From assembly GCA_900545605.1 (NCBI GenBank), contig UQZL01000029.1, positions 1 to 27,776 on the forward strand: 27,776 bases of DNA, written 5' to 3'. The stretch comes from an uncultured Collinsella sp. (GTDB lineage Bacteria > Actinomycetota > Coriobacteriia > Coriobacteriales > Coriobacteriaceae). The translations under genes and the position numbers were made by a program. Position 1 is the stretch's first letter. Each line of letters opens with the position of its first letter. The notes beneath the pieces are model-generated. The model was not told the origin of the DNA. It did not search any database and saw only the letters and a program-made list of their open reading frames with translations. Positions 1-7,647 of this stretch are shown piece by piece.

Positions 1-1
1 T

Positions 2-39
2 CGCACGGAGAGCACATTAAGTGCTCTCCGGCTCGTGCG
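2..39. other. Hairpin at window edge
   Basis: A perfect 10-bp stem (6-15 with 21-30, loop attaa) is extended by four more pairs (2-5 with 36-39) across a one-sided bulge. There is no T-tract on the plus side, and the minus side runs off the window. It could be the terminator of a gene to the left, or a palindromic repeat. Confidence 0.4.
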
Positions 40-163
40 GAACTCGCGATCGACCAAATACCAAAGCCCTCGGAACTTAGGATACATGGTTGGAGTCGTT
101 ATGCTGCATAATTCATTGGCTGGTGACCTTTTCCGTATCGGTTCATCTTCGCCACTGGTTAAT

Positions 164-199
164 AAAAAAGAAGTACCGGTTGGAGGCCGGTACTTCTTT
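164..199 (-). terminator. Intrinsic terminator of metK
   Basis: A perfect 13-bp stem (167-179 with 187-199, loop of seven) lies about 40 bases past the metK stop. Read on the minus strand it ends in a run of six T (complement of 164-169), the classic intrinsic terminator form. The lower stem is A/T-rich on both sides, so it may also stop plus-strand transcription. Confidence 0.85.
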
Positions 200-237
200 G
201 TGCGTAATACTGTGTTGCTCAGGTCTGGCTAATCGTC

Positions 238-1518
238 TTACAAACCGCAGGCTGCTTTTAGTTCTTCTACTCGGTCGGTGTTTTCCCAGGTGAAGTCGGC
301 GTCTTCGCGGCCGAAGTGACCGTAGGCTGCCGTCTTTTCGTAGATGGGGCGACGCAGGTCTAGGTCGCGGATGATTGCGCCCGGGCGCAGGTCGAAGGTC
401 TTCTCTACGGCTTCAACGATCTTGTCCTCGGCGACCTTAGCGGTACCGAAGGTGTCGACCATGATTGAGAGGGGTTTGGAAACGCCGATGGCGTAGGCAA
501 GCTCGACTTCGCAGCGGTCGGCCAGGCCGGCGGCGACCACGTTCTTAGCGACCCAGCGTGCGGCATATGCGGCGGAGCGGTCGACCTTGGTGCAGTCTTT
601 GCCGCTAAAGGCACCGCCGCCGTGACGGCCGTAACCGCCGTAGGTGTCGACGATAATCTTGCGGCCGGTGAGGCCCGTGTCGCCCATGGGGCCGCCCACG
701 ACAAAGCGACCGGTGGGGTTCACATAGATGTCGGCGTTGTCCCACGGCATGTTCTCGGCAGCCATGACGGGGGCGATGACGTGCTCGATGAGGTCGTCCT
801 TGATCTTGCCCATGTCCTCGATCTCGGCGGCGTGCTGCGTGGAGATGACGATGGTCGTGACCTCGACGGGCTTGCCGTCCTCGTAGCGCACCGTGACCTG
901 GGTCTTGCCGTCGGGGCGCAGGTAGGGCAGGGTGCCGTCGTGGCGTACGGCGGCCAGGCGCTCGGCCAGGCGGCTCGCCAGGTAGTGCGGCATGGGCATG
1001 AGGGTCTTGGTCTCGTTGGAGGCATAGCCAAACATCATGCCCTGGTCGCCGGCGCCGATCAGGTCGATCGGGTCTGTGGTAGCGCCGGTCTGGGTCTCGA
1101 AGGACTCGTCGACGCCCTGGGCGATATCGGGCGACTGCTCGTGGATGAGGCTCATAACGCCGCAGGTATCGCAGTCAAAACCGAACTTTGCGCGGTTGTA
1201 GCCAATGCGGCGGATAACGCCACGGGCAATTTCCTGAACGTCGACGTAGGCCTGGGTGCGGATCTCGCCGGCAACGATGACGGTGCCGGTGGTCACGAGG
1301 GTCTCGCAGGCGCAGCGGACGTTCTCAACGTTGGCGGGCACGCCGTTGGGCGCAATGTAGCCCTGCTCCTGCAGCTCTATTTCTTTAGCGAGGATTGCGT
1401 CGAGGACGGCGTCGCTGATCTGGTCGGCGATCTTATCGGGATGACCTTCGGTCACCGACTCCGACGTAAATACAAAGGACCCGTGTTGGGGCGGGATGGA
1501 ACGAAGTTCTTCTGACAT
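238..1518 (-). CDS. metK: S-adenosylmethionine synthase MetK
   Basis: Makes S-adenosylmethionine from methionine and ATP in the cytosol, releasing phosphate and pyrophosphate; the product is the main methyl donor. The 426-residue protein has the ATP-site motif GHPDK (25-29), the first family signature GAGDQG (155-160) and the glycine-rich second signature GGGAFSGKD (300-308). It is somewhat longer than the roughly 385-400 residues usual in bacteria, with extra residues around 45-65 (EIELQEQGYIAPNGVPANVE). The ATG is preceded by AAAGGAC at a good distance. It is transcribed alone, divergent from gltX, and ends at the hairpin at 164-199. No SAM riboswitch is evident in its leader of roughly 60-100 bases. 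Confidence 0.97.
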   Translation of the reverse strand: MSEELRSIPPQHGSFVFTSESVTEGHPDKIADQISDAVLDAILAKEIELQEQGYIAPNGVPANVENVRCACETLVTTGTVIVAGEIRTQAYVDVQEIARGVIRRIGYNRAKFGFDCDTCGVMSLIHEQSPDIAQGVDESFETQTGATTDPIDLIGAGDQGMMFGYASNETKTLMPMPHYLASRLAERLAAVRHDGTLPYLRPDGKTQVTVRYEDGKPVEVTTIVISTQHAAEIEDMGKIKDDLIEHVIAPVMAAENMPWDNADIYVNPTGRFVVGGPMGDTGLTGRKIIVDTYGGYGRHGGGAFSGKDCTKVDRSAAYAARWVAKNVVAAGLADRCEVELAYAIGVSKPLSIMVDTFGTAKVAEDKIVEAVEKTFDLRPGAIIRDLDLRRPIYEKTAAYGHFGREDADFTWENTDRVEELKAACGL

Positions 1519-1585
1519 GATTGTCCTTTCAAAAACGTGTCCCGGCGACCGTTACCATTCCGCCGAGCTCTATATGCAAGGGCAC

Positions 1586-1591
1586 ATCATA
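1586..1591 (-). promoter_or_regulatory. Possible -10 element of metK
   Basis: On the minus strand TATGAT (5 of 6 to TATAAT) lies about 68 bases before the metK ATG. No convincing -35 hexamer sits 16-18 bases upstream, so this is tentative. Confidence 0.3.
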
Positions 1592-1627
1592 TCGCGTTAA
1601 TCGAATATTCACACCCTTTCCGCACCT

Positions 1628-1750
1628 ACTCATTGGGGACAGACTTAAATGACCAGTCTTAGGCGGCACTTGGGACACTCTTGAAGAGTGTCCCCAACGA
1701 CTGGTCATTTAAGTCTGTCCCCAATGAGTGGGTCTGTCCCCAATGAGTGG
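1628..1750. repeat. Nested palindromic repeat with 19-bp tandem copy
   Basis: This fills much of the 314-base gap between metK and gltX. A perfect 31-bp inverted repeat (1628-1658 with 1699-1729) encloses a second hairpin (1672-1680 with 1686-1694, loop ttgaa). Immediately after, the 19-bp unit at 1713-1731 is repeated exactly at 1732-1750. The GGGGACAG-type arms resemble REP or RAYT-mobilised palindromes of intergenic regions. That is a family-level inference; no transposase gene is present in the window. Confidence 0.8.
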
Positions 1751-1761
1751 GTCGGTGCCCT

Positions 1762-1792
1762 TTGTGCGGAGGTTGCGTTGATGCCTTATACT
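1762..1792 (+). promoter_or_regulatory. Possible gltX promoter
   Basis: TATACT at 1787-1792 (5 of 6 to the -10 consensus) lies about 40 bases before the gltX ATG. TTGTGC at 1762-1767 could serve as -35, but the spacer of 19 is long. The promoter begins right after the palindromic repeat. Confidence 0.35.
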
Positions 1793-1832
1793 GGTGCGGT
1801 TAGACATCCATCCTGCAATCGAGGAGATTTCC

Positions 1833-3308
1833 ATGGCATCAGACGTTCGCGTCCGCTTTGCACCCTCACCGACGGGCAAGCTGCACATCGGCGGCGCCCG
1901 CACCGCTATCTATAACTGGGCTTTCGCCCGCGCAAACGGCGGCACGTTCATCCTGCGCATCGACGACACCGACCCCACCCGTTCCACCGACGAGAACACG
2001 CAGATCATCCTGCGCGCCATGCGTTGGCTGGGCCTGGACTGGGACGAGGGCCCCGAGGTGGGCGGCGACTTTGGCCCCTACGCGCAGACCGAGCGCCTGG
2101 ACCTGTACAAGCAGGCCGCCCAGAAGCTCTGGGACGAGGGCAAGGCCTATCCGTGCTTCTGCACCAAGGAGCAGCTCGACGCCGACCGCAAGGCCGCTCA
2201 GGAGCGCAAGGACCCCTTCCAGGGTTATCAGCGCCGCTGCCGCGATCTTGATCCCGAGGAGGCCCGCCGCCGCATCGAGGCCGGCGAGTCCTACGTCCTG
2301 CGCATCAAGGTGCCCGAGGACCGCGGCGACGTCGTCATCCACGACGCCGTCCACGGCGAGGTGACCTTCGATGCCAAGGAGCTCGATGACTTTGTCATCT
2401 TCCGCTCCGACGGCACGCCCACGTACAACTTCGCGACCGTCGTCGACGATGCCATGATGAAGATCACCCACGTCATCCGTGGCGACGACCACCTGTCCAA
2501 CACCCCGCGTCAGGTCATGGTGTACGAGGCCCTCGGCGCTCCCGTGCCCACGTTCGCTCACATCTCCATGATCCTGGGTGCCGACGGCAAGAAGCTCTCC
2601 AAGCGCCACGGCGCCACCTCGGTGGAGGAGTACCGCGACGCCGGCTACCTGTCCGACGCCTTTGTCAACTACCTGGCGCTGCTCGGCTGGTCGCTCGACG
2701 GCGAGACCACGATCATCCCGCGCGACGTTCTGGCCAGCAAGTTTTCGCTCGATCGCATCTCCAAGAACCCGGCGACCTTCGACCCCAAGAAGCTCGACTG
2801 GGTCAATGCCGAGTACATCAACGGCATGTCCGATGCTCAGTTTGCCGACGAGATCATGGTTCCCGAGCTGCACGAGGCGGGTCTGATCGAGGGTAATGTC
2901 GAGTACGGCGAGGACTGGATCGACGCGCTTGCCGCCATCGTCAAGCCGCGCACCAAGATGCCGGCCGACGCCGTGACCGTCGCCGCCCCCATCTTCGCTA
3001 CGGCCGAGACGCTCGAGTATGACGAGAAGTCCGTCAACAAGGGCCTGGTCAAGGAGGGCATGGGTGCCATTCTGGATGCCGCCAAGGCCGCGCTCGAGGG
3101 CGTGGACGAGTGGACGGCTGCCAACATTGACGCCGCGCTTGAGCCGCTGCCCGAGCAGATGGACCTTAAGAAGCGCGTGGTGTTCCAGGCCGTGCGCGTC
3201 GCCGTCTGCGGCAACATGGTGAGCCCTCCGCTGGGCGAGACCATGGCGCTCGTCGGTCGCGACGACTGCCTGGCGCGCATCGACCGCGCCCGCACGATGG
3301 CGCTGTAA
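1833..3308 (+). CDS. gltX: Glutamyl-tRNA synthetase GltX
   Basis: Charges tRNA-Glu with glutamate, a class I aminoacyl-tRNA synthetase of the cytosol. The 491-residue protein has the HIGH-type signature HIGG (18-21) in the PSPTGKLHIGGART context and the KMSKS-type loop KLSKR (254-258). Length matches bacterial GltX. A frame-consistent GTG lies 13 codons upstream at 1794, but the ATG at 1833 is chosen because GAGGAG lies 7 bases before it and homology to the family begins directly after. A hairpin at 3335-3355 follows the stop. Whether it discriminates tRNA-Glu only, or also charges tRNA-Gln for amidation, cannot be read from sequence. Confidence 0.96.
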   Translation: MASDVRVRFAPSPTGKLHIGGARTAIYNWAFARANGGTFILRIDDTDPTRSTDENTQIILRAMRWLGLDWDEGPEVGGDFGPYAQTERLDLYKQAAQKLWDEGKAYPCFCTKEQLDADRKAAQERKDPFQGYQRRCRDLDPEEARRRIEAGESYVLRIKVPEDRGDVVIHDAVHGEVTFDAKELDDFVIFRSDGTPTYNFATVVDDAMMKITHVIRGDDHLSNTPRQVMVYEALGAPVPTFAHISMILGADGKKLSKRHGATSVEEYRDAGYLSDAFVNYLALLGWSLDGETTIIPRDVLASKFSLDRISKNPATFDPKKLDWVNAEYINGMSDAQFADEIMVPELHEAGLIEGNVEYGEDWIDALAAIVKPRTKMPADAVTVAAPIFATAETLEYDEKSVNKGLVKEGMGAILDAAKAALEGVDEWTAANIDAALEPLPEQMDLKKRVVFQAVRVAVCGNMVSPPLGETMALVGRDDCLARIDRARTMAL

Positions 3309-3334
3309 TCGCTGCGCAAACGTTTGTATCCGAG

Positions 3335-3365
3335 CCCCGTTCACCCTGAGCGGGGTTCTTGTTTC
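3335..3365 (+). terminator. Probable intrinsic terminator of gltX
   Basis: A 9-bp stem including one G-U pair (3335-3343 with 3347-3355, loop ccc) is followed by the T-rich stretch ttcttgtttc. It lies 27 bases after the gltX stop and 33 bases before priA, so read-through is possible. Confidence 0.6.
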
Positions 3366-3397
3366 TGTAGACGAATGGGATGGGAGGTGCTGGGGCC

Positions 3398-5851
3398 ATG
3401 GCCGAGCAACTTTCGCTGTTTGGTTCGCCGGATCCGGAGGAAGCTCCGAAGTCCGCGGCTCCTGCCGCCGCCCCGGCGCAGCCCGAGCCCGCACCCGAAC
3501 CCGTCGCCGCCTATGCGAACGTAGTCCTCGACATCCCGACGCGTGCACTGTCCGAGCCGTTTGCCTACGGCATTCCTCAACCCCTTGCCAACGAGGCGCA
3601 GATCGGATCCACGGTCCTGGTCCACTTTGGCAACCGCGCGGCCGCGGGCTATATCGTCGATATAGCGCCCGAGCTGAGCGACCTGCAAGGCAACAACGCC
3701 CTCGATCCTGCGCGCATCAAGCCCGTCGAGGCGATTCTCAGCAAACCGCTTTTTAGTGCCGAGGCTGCCCGTATTGCGCGCTGGATGAGCCGCGAGTACG
3801 TCGCGACGCTTTCCGAGTGCCTGCGCCTGTTCTTGCCACCGGGTGGAAGCCCGCGCGTGGTCAAAAGCGACGACGGCGCGTGGACTGTCGAGCGCCCTGC
3901 CGTCAAACCCATCCAAAACCGTTGGGTCATGCTTACGCCCGAGGGCTTCGACTATACGCCTCCCAAAACGGCGGTTCGTCAGCGTCAGCTCATCGAGGCG
4001 CTCCAGTGCGGACCGGTCACGACGCGCGACCTCAACCTGCTCTATAACAGCATGTCGGCGACCATCAAGGCGCTCGAAAAACGCGGCGTCGTCGTGGTGG
4101 AGGAGCGCCGCGCCTGGCGTGGCTGCAGCGATCAGACCACGTTGTCCTCGGCAAGCGGCAAGGCGCCGGTCGCACTCACGAACGGTCAGCAGCAGGCACT
4201 CGCGCAGATTGAGCGCGCTCGTCTGGACGCTCATGGCGACGTGGTGCTGGTCGACGGCGTCACCGGCTCCGGCAAAACCGAGGTTTACCTTTCGGCGATT
4301 GAGCGCGTGCTCGCGGCCGGCCGCTCGGCCTGCGTGCTGGTGCCCGAGATCTCGCTGACGGCCCAGACCGTCGGCCGCTTTCGCTCGCGCTTTGGCGAGA
4401 CGGTCGCCGTGTTCCATTCGCGCCTTTCGGCCGGCGAGCGTCTGGACCAGTGGGATATGGTCGCCAGCGGTGCGGCCCGCGTGGTCGTCGGCGCCCGCTC
4501 GGCGCTCTTTTGCCCGCTTGACGACTTGGGCCTTATCATCATTGACGAGGAACATGAGACCAGCTACAAGCAGGGCTCCAGCCCGCGCTACCACGCGCGC
4601 GAGGTAGCGGCCGAGATGGCGCGTCGCTATCGCTGCCCACTCGTGTTGGGCTCGGCCACGCCTTCTGCTGAGGCCCTCGACCGCTGCCGCCGCGGCACGT
4701 ATAACGGTGCCACCTGGACGCGCGTCGAGATGCCCGAGCGCCCGGGACACGCCGTGCTGCCGACTGTCCGCATTGCCGACCTGCGCCGCGAGTTCGCGAA
4801 CGGTAGCCGCTCCATGTTCTCTAAACCTCTGATGGAAGGCCTGGAGCGTGTGGTCGAGCGCCGCGAAAAGGCCGTGTTGCTGCACAACCGGCGTGGCTTT
4901 GCGCCCTTCCTGATGTGCCGCGAGTGCGGATGTGTCCCCACGTGCAACCACTGCTCCACCGCGCTCACGTACCACGAGCGCACACACACGCTGCAGTGTC
5001 ACACCTGCGGTTCGTCCTGGCGCGTGCAGCCGTATCCCGCGCCCACGAGCCGTTGCCCCAAATGTGGCAGTCGCTACCTGGCAAAAATGGGTATTGGCAC
5101 TCAGCAGATCGAGGACGCACTGCACCAGATGCTTCCCGAGGACGTCGCCATTATTCGCATGGATGCCGATTCCACGCGCGGCAAGGATGCGCACAAAAAG
5201 CTGCTCGAGCAGTTCGATGCCGCCGATTGTGCGGTGCTGCTGGGCACCCAGATGATCGCCAAGGGCCTCGACTTTCCCGAGGTCACGCTCGTGGGCGTGG
5301 TCAATGCCGATTTCGCCCTCAAGCTGCCGGACTTCCGCGCAGGAGAGCGCGCCTACGACTTGCTGGAGCAGGTTGCGGGCCGCGCCGGCCGCGGCGATCG
5401 CCCCGGTGAGGTGATCATCCAGACCTACCTGCCCGAAGATCCGGTCATTCGCGCTGTCGCTGAGCACGACCGTTCGATCTTTACCGACTACGACCTGGAC
5501 CAGCGCCGCGACGCGCTGTACCCGCCGTTTGTTCGCCTGGTCAACATTTTGGTGTGGTCGGCGAACCGAGACGACGCGCAGGACTACATCGGGCGCATTG
5601 TAAAGCTTCTTAAGCGCCGTTGGCATGCCGCCGCGCCCGACTTTTTGCGGGCGGGGAGTGCCGTGCCGCAGGTGCTGGGCCCGGCTTCGTGTGTAATCGA
5701 GAGAGCCAAGGACCGTTACCGCTTCCATCTGCTTGTGAAGTCGCCCGTGGGGTACCATGTCTCTGATGATATCGACGCCTGCCTCAAAGAGGTGGGCTCT
5801 GTGCGCGGCGTGAGCGTGAGCGTTGATGTCGACGCCTATGATTTGATGTAA
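3398..5851 (+). CDS. priA: Primosomal replication restart helicase PriA
   Basis: A 3'-to-5' superfamily 2 DNA helicase that recognises stalled forks and reloads the replicative helicase. Of 817 residues, roughly 40-150 form the N-terminal 3'-DNA-binding region. The helicase has Walker A GVTGSGKTE (287-295), the DEEH box (383-386), and eight cysteines in four CxxC pairs (507/510, 516/519, 534/537, 553/556) of the zinc-binding insert. Residues 11-37 are an Ala/Pro/Glu-rich, probably disordered lead-in. The ATG at 3398 is preferred over the in-frame ATG at 3380 because GGGAGGTG lies just upstream of it. def follows 18 bases after the stop, so the two are likely cotranscribed. Confidence 0.95.
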   Translation: MAEQLSLFGSPDPEEAPKSAAPAAAPAQPEPAPEPVAAYANVVLDIPTRALSEPFAYGIPQPLANEAQIGSTVLVHFGNRAAAGYIVDIAPELSDLQGNNALDPARIKPVEAILSKPLFSAEAARIARWMSREYVATLSECLRLFLPPGGSPRVVKSDDGAWTVERPAVKPIQNRWVMLTPEGFDYTPPKTAVRQRQLIEALQCGPVTTRDLNLLYNSMSATIKALEKRGVVVVEERRAWRGCSDQTTLSSASGKAPVALTNGQQQALAQIERARLDAHGDVVLVDGVTGSGKTEVYLSAIERVLAAGRSACVLVPEISLTAQTVGRFRSRFGETVAVFHSRLSAGERLDQWDMVASGAARVVVGARSALFCPLDDLGLIIIDEEHETSYKQGSSPRYHAREVAAEMARRYRCPLVLGSATPSAEALDRCRRGTYNGATWTRVEMPERPGHAVLPTVRIADLRREFANGSRSMFSKPLMEGLERVVERREKAVLLHNRRGFAPFLMCRECGCVPTCNHCSTALTYHERTHTLQCHTCGSSWRVQPYPAPTSRCPKCGSRYLAKMGIGTQQIEDALHQMLPEDVAIIRMDADSTRGKDAHKKLLEQFDAADCAVLLGTQMIAKGLDFPEVTLVGVVNADFALKLPDFRAGERAYDLLEQVAGRAGRGDRPGEVIIQTYLPEDPVIRAVAEHDRSIFTDYDLDQRRDALYPPFVRLVNILVWSANRDDAQDYIGRIVKLLKRRWHAAAPDFLRAGSAVPQVLGPASCVIERAKDRYRFHLLVKSPVGYHVSDDIDACLKEVGSVRGVSVSVDVDAYDLM

Positions 5852-5869
5852 CAACCCGAAAGGATGGCC

Positions 5870-6406
5870 ATGGAAGCCAACGGAATCGTACTGTCGCCCG
5901 ACCCTCGTCTGCGCCAGGAGTGCGCCGTCATCGAAGAGATCACCCCGGCGATCGAGGCGCTTGCCGAGAAGATGAAGAAGATGATGTTTGAGAACGGCGG
6001 CTGCGGCCTGGCTGCTCCGCAGATCGGCGAGCTCATTCAGCTCGTCACCATCGACTGCGATTACAGCGACAAGAACGACTACGACCCGTATGTGCTCATC
6101 AATCCCGTCATTGTTGAGCAGAGCGACCATCTGGTGCCGTTTAGCGAGGGCTGCCTGTCCATTCCCGGCATTAGCTGCGAGATCGAGCGTCCCGATCACG
6201 TTGTCGTTGAGGCGTACGACCTTGACGCCAACCTGATTCGCTATGAGGCCACGGGCGATCTGTTCTGCGTGTGCTTGCAGCACGAGATTGATCACCTGCA
6301 TGGCAATACCATGTTCGAGCGACTGAAGCCGATGCAGCGCATCAAGGCGGTCAAGGAGTACCAGGACGCCCTGGCCCGCGGCGCTCGACCGGGCGAGACG
6401 GAGTAG
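5870..6406 (+). CDS. def: Peptide deformylase Def
   Basis: Removes the formyl group from the N-terminal methionine of nascent proteins. It is a metallo-hydrolase with all three family motifs: GCGLAAPQ (44-51), EGCLS (93-97) with the metal-ligand cysteine, and HEIDH (138-142) with the two histidines and catalytic glutamate. The protein is 178 residues from the ATG at 5870. An in-frame ATG at 5864 abuts the GAAAGG Shine-Dalgarno too closely, so the second ATG is preferred. It follows priA in an apparent operon. fmt, which adds the formyl group, lies about 320 bases downstream beyond a palindrome and a terminator. Confidence 0.95.
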   Translation: MEANGIVLSPDPRLRQECAVIEEITPAIEALAEKMKKMMFENGGCGLAAPQIGELIQLVTIDCDYSDKNDYDPYVLINPVIVEQSDHLVPFSEGCLSIPGISCEIERPDHVVVEAYDLDANLIRYEATGDLFCVCLQHEIDHLHGNTMFERLKPMQRIKAVKEYQDALARGARPGETE

Positions 6407-6413
6407 GTCGTTC

Positions 6414-6509
6414 GTCCCCGGGGCGCCCGCCTATATCATCCCGTGCTCAAACATTCTCGCTGCGCTGCGAAACTGCGCGCGGGACGATATAGGCGGGCGC
6501 CCCGGGGAC
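6414..6509. repeat. 30-bp inverted repeat, palindromic element
   Basis: Arms 6414-6443 and 6480-6509 are complementary at 29 of 30 positions (A6438 faces C6485) around a 36-base loop. It begins eight bases past the def stop. The arms share no sequence with the element at 1628-1750, so it is a second palindrome family. No coding capacity is seen. Confidence 0.8.
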
Positions 6510-6583
6510 TACGTTGACGCTGCTTGTCTCTCCCGGGTGCCGTTGGGCCTGGGAGGGGCGTCTTCGCTGATAATTGCTTTGCT

Positions 6584-6618
6584 GAAAGAGCTGCTTTTAT
6601 TGCGGCTCTTTCTTTGGT
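6584..6618 (+). terminator. Intrinsic terminator between def and fmt
   Basis: An 11-bp stem with one G-U pair (6584-6594 with 6602-6612, loop ttttatt) is followed by tttggtttt. It would end the priA-def transcript. The remaining ~110 bases before fmt are AT-rich and presumably contain the fmt promoter, but no clear -35/-10 pair stands out. Confidence 0.65.
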
Positions 6619-6726
6619 TTTGGGTATATTTGTTCTTGTTGAATTGTTATTGCGGATGGGCTGGTGACTTGGCTTTCCGCTGTTCTTTGTAGCCGTCTCG
6701 GCTTTGGTTGAGGGGAGACGTTCTTT

Positions 6727-7647
6727 ATGCGTATTGTGTTTATGGGTACGCCTGATTTTGCTGTGCCTTCTTTGACTTCGCTCGTTGAGGCAGGGAATGA
6801 GATTGCGCTTGTTGTTACTCGTCCTGATGCTGTTCGCGGACGTGGTAAGAAGCTGGAGCCGTCTCCTGTTAAGGCTAAGGCGCTTGAGCTTGGTCTGCCG
6901 GTTATTGAGGCTAATCGTATGACGCCTGAGGTTGTTGAGGCGCTTCAGGCTGCCCAGGCGGATATTTTCTGCGTGGCTGCCTATGGCTGCATTTTGCCCG
7001 ATGAGGTGCTGCATATGGCGCCGCTCGGTATCGTGAATGTTCATGCGTCCTTGCTGCCTCGTTGGCGTGGGGCTGCTCCTATTCAGCGTGCGATTCTCGC
7101 TGGTGATGAGGTTGCTGGCGTTTCTATTATGCGTATTGGGCATGGCGTTGATACCGGCGCTTATTGTGCTCAGGCTTCCACGTCGGTTGCCGGTAAGCAT
7201 GCTGAGGCGCTGACCATGGAGCTTGGTGAGCTTGGCGGCAAACTGCTGGCTGATACGCTTCCCTCGCTTGCCGATGGCTCGGCTGTTTGGACTGAGCAGG
7301 ATGAGTCGCTCGTCACTCATGCTGCCAAGATTTCCAAGCTGGAGATGCGCCTGGATCCGCAGATGGCTGCGCTCGATTGCGTGCGTCATGTGCTCGCTTC
7401 GTCCGATACCGCGCCTGCTCGTTGCGTGATTGCCGGCAAGACCGTGCGTGTGCTCGATGCTGCGCTGGCCGATGTTTCGCTTGGCAAGGGCGGCGTTGAC
7501 GTTAAGAATAAGCGTGTTTACCTTGGCCTTTCCGATGGCTCGGTTGAGCTGCTCGAGGTTAAGCCTGACGGCAAGCGTGCTATGTCCGCTTCTGCTTGGG
7601 CTGCTGGCCTGCAGGATGCCGATCTTATCTGGGGTGTTTTGTCATGA
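6727..7647 (+). CDS. fmt: Methionyl-tRNA formyltransferase Fmt
   Basis: Formylates Met-tRNA(fMet) using 10-formyltetrahydrofolate for translation initiation. The 306-residue protein has the formyl-transferase core: N104, H106 in the NVHASLLPRWRGAAP segment, and D142, matching the catalytic Asn-His-Asp set. The C-terminal third is the usual tRNA-binding domain. GGGGAG precedes the ATG by about ten bases. Its stop overlaps the rsmB start as ATGA, so the two are translationally coupled. Its codons are strongly T-ending (gct, gtt, ctt), unlike the C-ending usage of gltX and priA. Confidence 0.96.
   Translation: MRIVFMGTPDFAVPSLTSLVEAGNEIALVVTRPDAVRGRGKKLEPSPVKAKALELGLPVIEANRMTPEVVEALQAAQADIFCVAAYGCILPDEVLHMAPLGIVNVHASLLPRWRGAAPIQRAILAGDEVAGVSIMRIGHGVDTGAYCAQASTSVAGKHAEALTMELGELGGKLLADTLPSLADGSAVWTEQDESLVTHAAKISKLEMRLDPQMAALDCVRHVLASSDTAPARCVIAGKTVRVLDAALADVSLGKGGVDVKNKRVYLGLSDGSVELLEVKPDGKRAMSASAWAAGLQDADLIWGVLS

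Noticed and set aside
1519..1627. SAM riboswitch before metK or T-box before gltX
   Set aside because: The metK leader is short and lacks a multi-stem aptamer fold; no T-box sequence or specifier-loop structure is seen before gltX.
3341..6301. 986-codon open frame on the minus strand opposite priA and def
   Set aside because: It is antisense to two well-recognised genes with intact motifs, has no recognisable domain and a shadow-type amino-acid bias from GC-rich codons.
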